Shown in pieces: positions 53,070 through 62,670 of a DNA stretch of 64,000 nt. Each line of letters begins with the position of its first letter. The stretch's first letter is position 1. Source of the stretch: JAQUCI01 sp964553255 (GTDB taxonomy: Bacteria; Bacillota_I; Bacilli_A; Erysipelotrichales; Erysipelotrichaceae); contig CAZKJS010000004.1 in assembly GCA_964553255.1 (NCBI GenBank), positions 1-64,000 of the forward strand, written 5' to 3'. Position numbers and translations under genes: made by a program. The notes below the pieces were generated by a model. It was not told the origin of the DNA. It worked only from the letters and a program-made list of their open reading frames with translations, and did not search any database.

Positions 53070-55418
53070 TTAAGCTTTTTCCTCAAACTTTATTTTTAAA
53101 CGCATACAGAAAGTAACAACCTCTTGCGATATTTGCGCAAGAACTTCTTCAAACATTTGATAACCTTCTTCAACATAAGCTTGTAGTGGATTACTTTGGG
53201 CATATGATCTAAGGTGAATTCCATCTCTTAATTTACTCATGATATCAATATGATTAATCCAAGCGCGATCCATTACTTTTAATACCATAACTTTTTCAAG
53301 TGGCATTATTTGGTCTTTGATCAACGCTATCTTATTTTGATATGTTGACCACACCTTATCCTTGCAGATAGAACTTACTTCATCAATTGATTTACTTGTG
53401 AACATTGCGCTATTGATAACACCATCGGCTAACTCCAATTTCTTAAGAGCACCGATAACCCCATCAACATCTACAAAACCATTCTTATCTTTGCTTAAGC
53501 TATGTGCTTTAACAATCTTCTCGACTACACGATCAAACATACCATGTACGATTTCATGGATATCATCATTTTCTAAGATAAAATTACGTTGATCATAAAT
53601 GATTTCTCTTTGTTGACGTAAAACATCATCATATTCTAATAAAGATTTTCTGACATCAAAATTATAACCTTCAACACGTTTTTGAGCACTACTTATTGAT
53701 TTAGTGATAACTTTAGATTCAACAGCTACATCACCAAGTTGACTAAACAGTCCTTCCATTCTCTCGCCACCAAATCTAACCATTAACTCATCTTGTACTG
53801 AGACATAAAAGCGCGAGAAACCCGGATCTCCTTGGCGTCCACTTCTACCACGTAATTGGTTATCAATGCGTCTTGATTCATGACGCTCACTTCCCAAAAC
53901 AGCAAGACCACCAAGTTCGCGTACACCTTCTCCAAGTTTGATATCAGTTCCACGTCCAGCCATATTAGTAGCGATCGTGACTGACCCCTTATGACCGGCT
54001 TTTGCTATGATATCAGCTTCACGAGCATGGTTCTTAGCATTTAATACTTCATGTCTAATACGACGTTGTGTTAACATCTTGCTTACAAACTCACTTGTTT
54101 CAACCGCTATCGTACCAACCAATACTGGCTGTCCCTTTTGATTACATTCAATGATCTCTTCAATCAACGCTTGAAACTTTGCTTTCTTAGTCCCAAATAC
54201 CGCATCAGTATAGTCATTTCTTACAATCGGTTTATTCGTTGGTATCTCTAAAACTCTCATGTTATAAAGTGAAAGAAATTCTTCCTCTTCTGTTTTTGCA
54301 GTACCAGTCATACCGCATAGTTTCTTATATAGTCTAAAGAAATTCTGATATGTGATTGTTGCCAAAGTTGAGGTTTCTTCCTTGATTGGCACGCCTTCTT
54401 TTGCCTCAATAGCTTGATGAAGGCCATCTGAATATTGACGCCCCTCCATCATTCTTCCAGTAAACTGGTCAACAATAACAATCTTTCGATCATTTACCAC
54501 ATATTCAACATCCTTAGCCATTCCATAGTTGGCTTTCAATGCCATATTGATGTGATGCACAAGGTTTGTGTATTGAACATCAAAAAGATTTGTAATCTTA
54601 AATGCTTGTTCAGCCTTTTCAACACCCGGTTCTTTAATCTGTACTGCTTTTGTCTTAACATCTATTTCGTAATCTTCATCTAAAACGAATCGCTTTACTA
54701 AACGATCTGCTTGCATATATAAGTTAGCTGTTTGTTTAGCACCACCGCTTATGATAAGCGGTGTTCTTGATTCATCAATCAATATTGAGTCGACTTCATC
54801 AACAAGAGCGAAATTTAGTGGTCGCAATACCCGATCTTTTACATCAGTTACCATATTGTCTCTAAGGTAATCAAAACCTACTTCCGCATTTGTAGTATAT
54901 GTAATATCACATTCAAATGCCTTGCGTTTACTTACAGGCAAAAGAGTCCTTAAATTTAAACCTACAGTTAAACCTAAAAACTCATGGATTTGCCCCATCC
55001 ATTTAGCATCTCTTTCAGCAAGATATTCATTGACAGTAACAACATGAACACCTTCTTTTGAAAGTGCATTTAGATAAACCGGCATGATGGAAGTTAAGGT
55101 TTTACCTTCACCTGTCTTCATTTCTGCTATATCACCGTTATGTAAAACGATACCACCCATTACTTGAACAAAATACGGATATTCTCCAATTACTCTTTTT
55201 GCGGCTTCTCTAATAGTCGCAAAAGCTTCAGGTAAAATATCATCCAATGTCTCATTATTAGCTAAGCGATCACGTAAGATATCAGTTTGTTGACGCAACT
55301 CTGCATCACTTTTTTGACTCATTGCTTGAGCAAAGGAATCTACTTTATTAGCTATTTTCTTTATTTCATTAAGTCTCTTTTGATCAAAATTGAGTAGATT
55401 ACTTAAGAAGTTTGCCAT
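53070..55418 (-). CDS. secA: preprotein translocase ATPase SecA, short C-terminus
   Basis: 782 aa. Walker A EMKTGEGKTL, DEVD-like VDEVDSILIDESRTPL, preprotein cross-linking domain, second nucleotide fold (NMAGRGTDIKLGEGV, RGRSGRQGDPG) and scaffold/wing domains. It ends LKIKFEEKA without the linker and SEC-C zinc tail common in longer SecAs. Motor domains are complete. AAAGGAGAG precedes the ATG. prfB starts immediately after its stop codon. 13 GATC in 2,349 bp. Confidence 0.97.
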   Translation of the reverse strand: MANFLSNLLNFDQKRLNEIKKIANKVDSFAQAMSQKSDAELRQQTDILRDRLANNETLDDILPEAFATIREAAKRVIGEYPYFVQVMGGIVLHNGDIAEMKTGEGKTLTSIMPVYLNALSKEGVHVVTVNEYLAERDAKWMGQIHEFLGLTVGLNLRTLLPVSKRKAFECDITYTTNAEVGFDYLRDNMVTDVKDRVLRPLNFALVDEVDSILIDESRTPLIISGGAKQTANLYMQADRLVKRFVLDEDYEIDVKTKAVQIKEPGVEKAEQAFKITNLFDVQYTNLVHHINMALKANYGMAKDVEYVVNDRKIVIVDQFTGRMMEGRQYSDGLHQAIEAKEGVPIKEETSTLATITYQNFFRLYKKLCGMTGTAKTEEEEFLSLYNMRVLEIPTNKPIVRNDYTDAVFGTKKAKFQALIEEIIECNQKGQPVLVGTIAVETSEFVSKMLTQRRIRHEVLNAKNHAREADIIAKAGHKGSVTIATNMAGRGTDIKLGEGVRELGGLAVLGSERHESRRIDNQLRGRSGRQGDPGFSRFYVSVQDELMVRFGGERMEGLFSQLGDVAVESKVITKSISSAQKRVEGYNFDVRKSLLEYDDVLRQQREIIYDQRNFILENDDIHEIVHGMFDRVVEKIVKAHSLSKDKNGFVDVDGVIGALKKLELADGVINSAMFTSKSIDEVSSICKDKVWSTYQNKIALIKDQIMPLEKVMVLKVMDRAWINHIDIMSKLRDGIHLRSYAQSNPLQAYVEEGYQMFEEVLAQISQEVVTFCMRLKIKFEEKA

Positions 55419-55547
55419 TTAATCTCTCCTTTAATTACCGATATATTATATCATATTAGATCTATAACACGACTATATCGATTTTTTCATCAGTTAAGTA
55501 TATCATAATATTATTGACTAACATAATCTAGACTTACCCACCTATCA

Positions 55548-55576
55548 TTGTAATCGCTTTCATTTTTTATTATAAT
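55548..55576 (+). promoter_or_regulatory. promoter of the mgtC-like gene
   Basis: TTGTAA (55548-55553), 17-base spacer, TATAAT (55571-55576), then AGAGGTG and ATG 55595. Confidence 0.75.
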
Positions 55577-55594
55577 TAATAAAAGAGGTGACTT

Positions 55595-56275
55595 ATGTTT
55601 GACAGTATCCGCGATATTAATATTTATTCGATTATAGTAAGAGTCTTGCTTGCACTATTTGTTGGTGGCATTTTAGGTATTGAGCGAGGCTATAAAAAAC
55701 GACCAGCTGGTTTTAGAACATACATGTTAGTCTGTGTTGGTTCAGCACTTGTAATGATGACAAATCAATATGTTTTTCAAGTATATATGACATCTGATCC
55801 AGTTAGAATGGGAGCTCAAGTTGTAAGTGGTATTGGTTTTTTAGGAGCTGGTGCCATTCTTATCACAGGTCGAAATCAAGTTAAAGGAATTACAACCGCT
55901 GCTGGATTATGGACTGCGGCATGTAGTGGTTTAGCTATAGGTATTGGTTTTTATGAAGGCGCTCTGATTGGTGCATTAGCTATTATTATCATCATGGCTT
56001 TTATGCACAATCTAGACACCTATATCCACACTCACGCAAAAGTAATGGAAATATACATAGAAATGGATAACACTATGCCCTTTAGTCATTTTTTGAAATT
56101 CATTCGTTCAAAAGACATTCTAGTTACTGATATCCAAATGAACATCAGCAAATATCAAAATAACGATATCTCAAATGCCTTTATTTCCGTCAGTAGTTAT
56201 AAGTCCATGTCCCATAGCGACATCTTAGCTATTTTAGAAAGCGCCCCTGGCATCTATTATATCGAACAAATTTAA
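55595..56275 (+). CDS. MgtC/SapB family membrane protein
   Basis: 226 aa: four to five membrane helices with the MgtC motifs GGILGIERGYKKRPAGFRTY, VSGIGFLGAGAILI and VKGITTAAGLWTAACSGLA, plus a short cytoplasmic ACT-like C-terminus (about 145-226). MgtC proteins affect Mg2+ homeostasis and acid stress; SapB-type members are widespread with less defined roles. It is transcribed alone. Confidence 0.9.
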   Translation: MFDSIRDINIYSIIVRVLLALFVGGILGIERGYKKRPAGFRTYMLVCVGSALVMMTNQYVFQVYMTSDPVRMGAQVVSGIGFLGAGAILITGRNQVKGITTAAGLWTAACSGLAIGIGFYEGALIGALAIIIIMAFMHNLDTYIHTHAKVMEIYIEMDNTMPFSHFLKFIRSKDILVTDIQMNISKYQNNDISNAFISVSSYKSMSHSDILAILESAPGIYYIEQI

Positions 56276-56293
56276 ATCTCATTTTTTGCACAA

Positions 56294-56319
56294 AAAAGGT
56301 TGTATTACTACAACCTTTT
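56294..56319. terminator. bidirectional terminator between mgtC-like and csp genes
   Basis: AAAAGGTTGTA, loop TTAC, TACAACCTTTT; T-runs on both strands, between convergent genes. Confidence 0.85.
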
Positions 56320-56326
56320 CCCGTTT

Positions 56327-56524
56327 TTAAAGTCTAACGATATTATGTGCTTGTAAGCCACGGTCGCCTTCAATCAAATCGAATTCAACATCTGCGCCTT
56401 CTTCGATTGTTTTGAAGCCTTCCATAACTAATTGTGAGTAGTGGAAGAATACATCTCTGTCGTCATCTAACTTGATGAATCCAAAACCCTTTTCTTTGTT
56501 AAACTTTTTAACTTTGCCTGTCAT
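56327..56524 (-). CDS. cold-shock protein, copy 2
   Basis: 65 aa, standard CspA size, with RNP1 KGFGFI and RNP2 VFFHYSQL. The ATG at 56524 is chosen by family length. It binds single-stranded RNA or DNA. Directly downstream of a second csp gene. Confidence 0.93.
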   Translation of the reverse strand: MTGKVKKFNKEKGFGFIKLDDDRDVFFHYSQLVMEGFKTIEEGADVEFDLIEGDRGLQAHNIVRL

Positions 56525-56602
56525 CTTAAACCTTATACCTTTCCTCGAGCCAACTTTAGTCAACTACACCTATATTATAACCGTTTTCATAAATAAAGCA
56601 AA

Positions 56603-56800
56603 TTATAATTTGACGACATTTCGGGCTTGTAAGCCTTTATCTACCTCAACAATTTCAAAGTCAACAAGCTCTCCTTCAGCTAGTGTTTTATAGCCTTCTT
56701 GACAGATATGTGAGTAATGCACAAAGATATCAACACCATTTTCTTGACAGATAAAACCATACCCTTTTTCAGTATTAAACCATTTAACTTTTCCGTTCAT
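56603..56800 (-). CDS. cold-shock protein, copy 1
   Basis: 65 aa with KWFNTEKGYGFI (RNP1) and IFVHYSHI (RNP2). It begins 4 bases after the comFC stop, so it may be read from the comF operon. It carries an unusual CQENGVD loop and a second Cys (HICQEGYK). Confidence 0.93.
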   Translation of the reverse strand: MNGKVKWFNTEKGYGFICQENGVDIFVHYSHICQEGYKTLAEGELVDFEIVEVDKGLQARNVVKL

Positions 56801-56804
56801 AATA

Positions 56805-57440
56805 TTATTCCCTTTCTTTATTTTTTTGATATGCCACAGCTAATCCTTTGACACATTTGTAATCATTTTTTATTAATTGATAACAAGCAAGCATAGTAGC
56901 TTTGGTAGTTATCAGATCATCAATAATCAGTATTTTAGAATCTTGCGATAAACTTAAAGAACAAAGATTTATGTGTTCTTTTATCGCTTGTCTTTCAACA
57001 AGATTTTTACCTTTTTGATCATACATAGCATTGTTTTCAAAAATGTCGCTATAAGAAAGATTAAGCTCAGAAAATATAAGCTTAATGTGATCAAAACCTC
57101 TTGCTTCTATTTTGGCTTGTCGACTTGGTACAGGCACAAGCACATAACCACGATATTTGTTTTTTAGGTAAGAAAGATAAGGTTTTATAAAAACAGGAGC
57201 TAAGGCTTCATCATTCAGTTCTTTATATTGAATCAATAACTGACTGAAATGCTCATTATAAACATAAAGATGTTCTATTATGAATCCTTCATGATTTATC
57301 GTATTTCTATCCTTAACAAAGCCATTACGGCATTTCTGACAAATATTATCACTTTGTATTAAAAAATCTGGCAAATAAGCAGTTTTATATTTTTTGTCAA
57401 AACAGATCAAGCATTCATCATTTTGATTGTTTTTACGCAA
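56805..57440 (-). CDS. comFC: ComFC phosphoribosyltransferase-like protein
   Basis: 211 aa: N-terminal zinc ribbon (CLICF and CQKC), then a phosphoribosyltransferase fold with the PRPP loop ILIIDDLITTKAT and the PVPSRQAKIEARGFDH motif. Needed for single-stranded DNA handling in natural transformation. It overlaps comFA by 34 bases. Confidence 0.9.
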   Translation of the reverse strand: MRKNNQNDECLICFDKKYKTAYLPDFLIQSDNICQKCRNGFVKDRNTINHEGFIIEHLYVYNEHFSQLLIQYKELNDEALAPVFIKPYLSYLKNKYRGYVLVPVPSRQAKIEARGFDHIKLIFSELNLSYSDIFENNAMYDQKGKNLVERQAIKEHINLCSLSLSQDSKILIIDDLITTKATMLACYQLIKNDYKCVKGLAVAYQKNKERE

Positions 57441-58510
57441 TCACTCACCTTCTTTGTCTTGCTAAAACTAATAAACAAACACTTTCCTTTTGGAAAATTA
57501 ACATCTCTACCAACGCGACCTGCAATCTGAATCAACGACGCTAAGTTGAAAACCATATGATCTGCGTTTAGCACTAATACATTTATATTACTAAAAGTGA
57601 CTCCTCTTTCAAGAATGGTTGTACATATTAAGTGTGAGCTTTCTCCATTTTCGAATCCTTCAATCAACTTGTCTTTATTATCACTTTGCGAATAAATTGC
57701 AGGTACTTTGAAAAACTTTGCCATCAATTTCGCTGTTTTTATTGTGGGCACAAATACAAGTGATTTTTCATTTGATTTTAACCACATAGCCAACTTGATC
57801 AAGCCGACGCTTTTTGGCAATGTTAAAGATGTTGGTACAGGTATGCTTTTCCCGTGCGGTCTACTGAAAAGACTTAGTGTTGATAACTTTTTCAAGTCAT
57901 CATCAGGTGTTGCAGTTAGATAGATTATATTTCCTTTACATGAAGTTTTAGCAATACCCTTCAATACTTCATTGTTGTGATAAGGAAAAGCATCTGGCTC
58001 GTCTAACACCAATAAATCAAAATAGTTATAATAACGATATAGTTGATGTGTTGTACATACAATCAAATCACCAAGTGTAACATTAGTATAACCTTCGCAC
58101 ACCATGATAACGTTTAGTTTACTAAATGCTTTTTCTAATCGTTTACCTATTTCTAGAACAATTTGCCTCCTTGGTGTAGCAAAGCCCACCTTCAAACCTT
58201 TTCGCAAGTATTTTTTAATACTTGCTAGGACTATTTCGGTTTTCCCCGCTCCACACGCGGCATATACCAACACGTCTGAAACATCAATCATATCTGATAG
58301 TTTCGCGCTTATATCTGATTGCTCATTTGTTAAATCAAAACCTAAATAATAATCAACATCATCCAATTTTGTGCTGATTTGATAATCTACACTAGTAATC
58401 GATTCATCAATCAACACACGTTTATAAGCTACACATTTGCGACAATAATAACCTTTGCTCCCCAAATAGAAATACCGCGGATCTTCATTCAAACATCTGG
58501 GACATTGCAT
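57407..58510 (-). CDS. comFA: ComFA DNA helicase/translocase
   Basis: 367 aa: N-terminal four-Cys zinc motif (CPRC and CRKC), Walker A YAACGAGKTEIVL, DEAD-type box LLVLDEPDAFP, and the C-terminal helicase motif LIQIAGRVGRD. It drives uptake of transforming DNA. It is shorter than the about 450-aa Bacillus protein. Together with comFC it suggests competence, although no other com genes are in the window. Confidence 0.9.
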   Translation of the reverse strand: MQCPRCLNEDPRYFYLGSKGYYCRKCVAYKRVLIDESITSVDYQISTKLDDVDYYLGFDLTNEQSDISAKLSDMIDVSDVLVYAACGAGKTEIVLASIKKYLRKGLKVGFATPRRQIVLEIGKRLEKAFSKLNVIMVCEGYTNVTLGDLIVCTTHQLYRYYNYFDLLVLDEPDAFPYHNNEVLKGIAKTSCKGNIIYLTATPDDDLKKLSTLSLFSRPHGKSIPVPTSLTLPKSVGLIKLAMWLKSNEKSLVFVPTIKTAKLMAKFFKVPAIYSQSDNKDKLIEGFENGESSHLICTTILERGVTFSNINVLVLNADHMVFNLASLIQIAGRVGRDVNFPKGKCLFISFSKTKKVSDCVKTIKMMNA

Positions 58511-58571
58511 ATTATCACCTACATATATATACCAGCAAATCTTAAAATATCCTATTATTATGTAATTTAAA

Positions 58572-59711
58572 TCATTTATTATACTCAGTTTTCCTTAAAA
58601 GAAATAAATATTCACTCACATGCGTCTCTCTGTTTCGTAAATTTCTTGAACCACGATAAACATTATACTTTGTCTTGATAATACGTAGAAATCCATAGTT
58701 GTTAAGTATTTCTACTAATTCTTCGTAATCAATAAATCCTTCATTATTAAACGAAAGCAATATATACTTAGCTTTGATTCTTCCGATTAAATCGATCAAA
58801 GCTGCTTTGTTTTTCTTTGTACTGTTATAATCAGATCTTTGCCAATCATTAGGAATGCCCGAAACCTTGGATATGTTGAGCGGTTTTTCATTTTTCGCTA
58901 AACAATTCAGCATGAAGTAATTTGAACCATATGGATGCTGATTATATGGTGGATCAAGATAACAAAGATCTACCATTGCTAACTTATCCACTAATTGATT
59001 CGCGTCTTCTTGAAAGATTGTATTACTTGTCTTATAGTTACTAAAAATAGGAAACTCTAAACATATTTTCCCTTTTATGCGTGATAATGCATTTTTTCCT
59101 CTTGCTCCAAAACTGCCAATACCATTTTCATCTTTATAGAATGCTTTGAATATACCTGCTGTATTGACATGAATTGACGCTTCTGATAGTAAAGGTGCAA
59201 TGAAGTACTTCCTCAGTTGACTAGGTACTTTATCAAAGATATTAAATAACATATTATCAATATACATTGCATTTGCTTTGGTATAAAAAACTCGTTCTCC
59301 TTTTTGTATATGATTATCATTATTTGGTGCATATAGTTGGGTCACAAACCCTTCATTACTTTCATGCTCATGTCCTTTTAAGATCATAAAATAATCGTGT
59401 AATAAGACTTGATCAACATCAGCTTTATTACTTAAGTAACAATCACTTATCACATATGAATAGTATTCCAGATCGTTAGCGATGATTTGATCAGCGTACT
59501 TCTTTAATAAACGAGTTACAATTCCAGAACCCGCAAAAAGATCAAGAAATGATAGCTTATCTTGATTAAGTTCTGATAAGACTATTTCTACCCCTTGCTT
59601 GATCTGTGGTAATAATAATCTTTTGTTGCCAATGTAAGTAATGATTTGCTTGGTTAGATAATCTTGATTTTCCACATTTTCCTTTAATCGCTTTCTTATT
59701 AAAAACGACAA
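58572..59711 (-). CDS. D12-class adenine-specific DNA methyltransferase, solitary
   Basis: 379 aa: N-terminal YIGNKRLLLPQI, SAM motif I LFAGSGIVTRLLKKY, catalytic motif IV DPPYNQHPYGSNYF, and C-terminal RETHVSEYLFLLRK. It should methylate adenine N6; the target site cannot be read from sequence. No restriction endonuclease gene is adjacent, so it is an orphan here. The frame opens only at TTG 59711 (a stop lies just upstream), with a weak GATAGG site that is part of the htpG terminator stem; the start is uncertain. Confidence 0.85.
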   Translation of the reverse strand: MSFLIRKRLKENVENQDYLTKQIITYIGNKRLLLPQIKQGVEIVLSELNQDKLSFLDLFAGSGIVTRLLKKYADQIIANDLEYYSYVISDCYLSNKADVDQVLLHDYFMILKGHEHESNEGFVTQLYAPNNDNHIQKGERVFYTKANAMYIDNMLFNIFDKVPSQLRKYFIAPLLSEASIHVNTAGIFKAFYKDENGIGSFGARGKNALSRIKGKICLEFPIFSNYKTSNTIFQEDANQLVDKLAMVDLCYLDPPYNQHPYGSNYFMLNCLAKNEKPLNISKVSGIPNDWQRSDYNSTKKNKAALIDLIGRIKAKYILLSFNNEGFIDYEELVEILNNYGFLRIIKTKYNVYRGSRNLRNRETHVSEYLFLLRKTEYNK

Positions 59712-59713
59712 AT

Positions 59714-59738
59714 AAAAAGCCTATCAAAAGATAGACTT
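59714..59738 (-). terminator. terminator of htpG
   Basis: Minus strand AAGTCTATC, TTTT loop, GATAGGCTT, then TTTTATT; it overlaps the htpG stop and runs up to the methyltransferase start. Confidence 0.75.
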
Positions 59739-61626
59739 ATTTACTTGCTTTAACCATTAATTCACATAGCTTAGTTGAAAACGCTAATGGATCTTCAATG
59801 CTGAATCCTTCAATTAATAATGCTTGGTCATATAAAAGCTCACTATATTGTTTTAAATCATCAGGACTATCACTTTGCACTTTCCTTAGTGCCTCAAACA
59901 AAGGATGATCACTATTAATCTCAAGAATTTTTTCTGCTTTAACACCAGGCCCTTCTGGAAGGTTGCTTAGTACTTTTTCCATTTCCATCGATAAGCCTTC
60001 ATCAGCCACTAAACATACTGGATGACTCTTAAGTCTTGATGAAATCCTGACATCTTTAACCTTACCGGTAAGTTGTTCTTTGATTGCCTCTAAAAGATCT
60101 TTATTTTCTGTTGCTTTTTTTGTGCGCTCTTCTTTTTCTTGCTCACTATCAAGATCAAGATCACCCTGACTGATCGATTTAAACTTCTTATCTTTATAGC
60201 TCATCAATATTTGTAAAGCAAATTCATCAACCTCATCTGTTAAATATAGAATCTCATATCCTTTATCTTTAACTTTTTCGGTTTGTGGTAATTGGGCTAT
60301 CTTGTTAATAGAATCACCACTCACATAGAATATTTCTTTTTGATCTTCGCTCATATTATTAACATATTCATCAAGGGTTACAAGTTTCTCTTCTTTACTA
60401 CTAACGAACATCAATAAGTCTTGTAACAGTTCTTTATTAGCACCAAATTCATTATAAATGCCGTATTTAATTTGAACACCAAAGCTTTGCCAGAATTTCT
60501 CGTATTTCTCGCGTTCATCATTTAACATTGCTAATAATTCGCTTTTGATCTTTTTTTCAATACGATTAGCAATGATCTTTAGTTGACGATCATGTTGTAA
60601 CATTTCACGTGATATGTTTAAAGATAAATCCTGTGAATCAACTAATCCCTTCACAAATCTAAAATGCTCAGGTAGTAAATCCTGTGATTTATCCATGATA
60701 AATACATTTTTGCTATATAACTGTAACCCTTTTTCATATTCCTTAGTGTAGTAATTATAAGGAATGCGACTTGGGATAAACAGTAAGGCATCAAACGAAA
60801 CATTACCTTCAATATTGAAATGAATTACTTTTTGTGGATCTTCGAAATCATTGAATTTATTCTTATAGAACTCATTATATTCTTCAATTGTTATTTCGTT
60901 TTTATTACGTTTCCATAAAGGAATCATTGAATTCAATGTCTCAAATTCTTGATACTCTTCATACTCATCTTCACTACCATCTTTTAATCTACTTTTTGTT
61001 ACCAACATTTGAATTGGGTAACGAATATAGTCAGAGTACTTCTCAATTAATTCTTTAAGTTTATACTCTTGAAGATAAACGCTGTAATCTTCATCTTCAC
61101 TATCATCTTTTAGTGTTAAGACAATCGTTGTACCGACACTTTCTTTTACTGTTTCTTTAATGGTATAACCATCTTGTCCTGTACTTGTCCAAAGATATGC
61201 TTGTTGACTATCATATGACTTGGTAATGACTTCAACGTTTTTACTTACCATAAATGCTGAGTAAAATCCAACCCCAAACTGACCGATGATATCATCAACT
61301 TTTTCATTTTCAAACATTTCTTTAAACTCCAAAGATCCACTTTTTGCGATAACTCCCAAATTGCTTTCTAGTGAGTTTTTATCCATTCCTATGCCGTTAT
61401 CACTGATTGTTAGTTTGCGATTTTCTTTATCAACTTCGATTTTGATCGCTAAGCTATCGCTATTTAATTCAACCTTTTTATCGGTTAAAGAAATGAAATG
61501 AAGTTTATCAATCGCATCACTGGCATTTGAGATCAATTCTCTTAGAAATATCTCCTTGTGAGTATAGATCGAATTGATCATCAAATCTAATAAACGCTTT
61601 GATTCTGCTTTAAACTGTTTCTTCAT
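59737..61626 (-). CDS. htpG: chaperone HtpG (Hsp90)
   Basis: 629 aa: GHKL ATPase domain with ELISNASDAIDKL, ISDNGIGMD and IIGQFGVGFYSAF; middle domain with LNISREMLQ; C-terminal dimer domain. ATG 61626 follows AGGAGG. A CIRCE operator lies directly upstream of the ribosome site, so HrcA control is likely. Confidence 0.96.
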   Translation of the reverse strand: MKKQFKAESKRLLDLMINSIYTHKEIFLRELISNASDAIDKLHFISLTDKKVELNSDSLAIKIEVDKENRKLTISDNGIGMDKNSLESNLGVIAKSGSLEFKEMFENEKVDDIIGQFGVGFYSAFMVSKNVEVITKSYDSQQAYLWTSTGQDGYTIKETVKESVGTTIVLTLKDDSEDEDYSVYLQEYKLKELIEKYSDYIRYPIQMLVTKSRLKDGSEDEYEEYQEFETLNSMIPLWKRNKNEITIEEYNEFYKNKFNDFEDPQKVIHFNIEGNVSFDALLFIPSRIPYNYYTKEYEKGLQLYSKNVFIMDKSQDLLPEHFRFVKGLVDSQDLSLNISREMLQHDRQLKIIANRIEKKIKSELLAMLNDEREKYEKFWQSFGVQIKYGIYNEFGANKELLQDLLMFVSSKEEKLVTLDEYVNNMSEDQKEIFYVSGDSINKIAQLPQTEKVKDKGYEILYLTDEVDEFALQILMSYKDKKFKSISQGDLDLDSEQEKEERTKKATENKDLLEAIKEQLTGKVKDVRISSRLKSHPVCLVADEGLSMEMEKVLSNLPEGPGVKAEKILEINSDHPLFEALRKVQSDSPDDLKQYSELLYDQALLIEGFSIEDPLAFSTKLCELMVKASK

Positions 61627-61637
61627 ATATCCTCCTA

Positions 61638-61664
61638 TTAGCACTTTAATATAACGAGTGCTAA
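61638..61664 (-). promoter_or_regulatory. CIRCE element (HrcA operator) of htpG
   Basis: TTAGCACTT-N9-GAGTGCTAA, one mismatch from the consensus TTAGCACTC-N9-GAGTGCTAA. It lies between the likely -10 (TATATT within the spacer, minus strand) and the AGGAGG site. Confidence 0.9.
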
Positions 61665-61708
61665 CACTACTCTAATACTTTTATCGCGATCTGACAAGGC
61701 ATAAAGCT

Positions 61709-61738
61709 AAAAAATGATCGAGCTTATTGCTCGATCAT
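61709..61738 (-). terminator. terminator of degV
   Basis: ATGATCGAGC and GCTCGATCAT (10 bp), 5-base loop, then TTTTTT on the minus strand; overlaps the last codons of degV. Confidence 0.88.
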
Positions 61739-62575
61739 CTTGATAAATTGACAAGCAACACATCCTAAGCCAGTGTGAACACCAACTGTTGATATTAATT
61801 GCGTCAGGTATATATCAGCTTCTGGGAAAGCTTCTTTCATTTTATGGTAGAAATTGGTTCCTTCAGCTTCATCTTTAACATGAGCAACACATATCCGATA
61901 ACCCTTACCGACATTATGTTCCTTGAAATATTCGATCACTCTGTCTTCTGCTCTTCTTAATGTTCTTACTTTATCAAAGACATCGTTTTTACCACCAGAT
62001 TCTTTGTTTACGATCAATACCGGCACAATTTTGAACAAACCAGCTAATGTGGCAGCTCTTTTGGTTAAACGTCCACCTCTTACCAAGTGTTTCATATCAA
62101 CTGGTAAAACAAAAGTAACACTTTGTAGTGAAGCTTCGATAAGTAATGCTTTAACTTTTTCTATCGGTTCATTTTTATCAAATAAACGACGTGCAGTTGT
62201 GGCTAAATGTAGTTGATTTGAAGCAGTTGAGTAACAGTCAATATAGTCAAACGGAATATCATAGCGCTCTGCTGTTGTTATCATTGCACTAAGACACCCA
62301 GATAGACCACTGGTAATAGGAACAGCGAAAAGTAGGTCATATTCATCTTTTAATCTTAAAAATAACTCTTCAATGAGTCCAAGTGGCGGTTGTGATGTTT
62401 TCAACATTTTACCCTGTGCCATCAAATCATAAGTTTCATCTACTGATATTTCAAGTCCTTCAAGGTAAGTTTTATTTTCATCAGTAATGGTTAATGGTAG
62501 AACATAAAGACCTTCCATTGTTACCTTCTCTTGAAAGATATTACTGCCACTATCAGTAATTACTGCTATTTTCAT
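61724..62575 (-). CDS. DegV family fatty-acid-binding protein
   Basis: 283 aa: MKIAVITDSGSNI at the start, TSQPPLG (lipid-head contact region), SGLSGCLSAM, and the RGGRLTK motif. DegV/FakB proteins carry fatty acids for phosphorylation by a Dak2-type kinase. ATG 62575 follows GGTGAAATA; the longer frame to 62608 lacks the family start. Together with the Dak2-DegV fusion at 20141 this gives two acyl carriers in the window. Confidence 0.9.
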   Translation of the reverse strand: MKIAVITDSGSNIFQEKVTMEGLYVLPLTITDENKTYLEGLEISVDETYDLMAQGKMLKTSQPPLGLIEELFLRLKDEYDLLFAVPITSGLSGCLSAMITTAERYDIPFDYIDCYSTASNQLHLATTARRLFDKNEPIEKVKALLIEASLQSVTFVLPVDMKHLVRGGRLTKRAATLAGLFKIVPVLIVNKESGGKNDVFDKVRTLRRAEDRVIEYFKEHNVGKGYRICVAHVKDEAEGTNFYHKMKEAFPEADIYLTQLISTVGVHTGLGCVACQFIKMIEQ

Positions 62576-62670
62576 TATTTCACCAACTTTCAATATATAT
62601 ATTACCATTATACATCACTTTAATTGACAATTATATTCAATTATAGTGTAATTACCCCGAAGGTGAAAAA

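Noticed and set aside
58572..59711. Restriction-modification system
   Set aside because: Neighbours are htpG and comFA; no endonuclease or specificity gene is within several kb.
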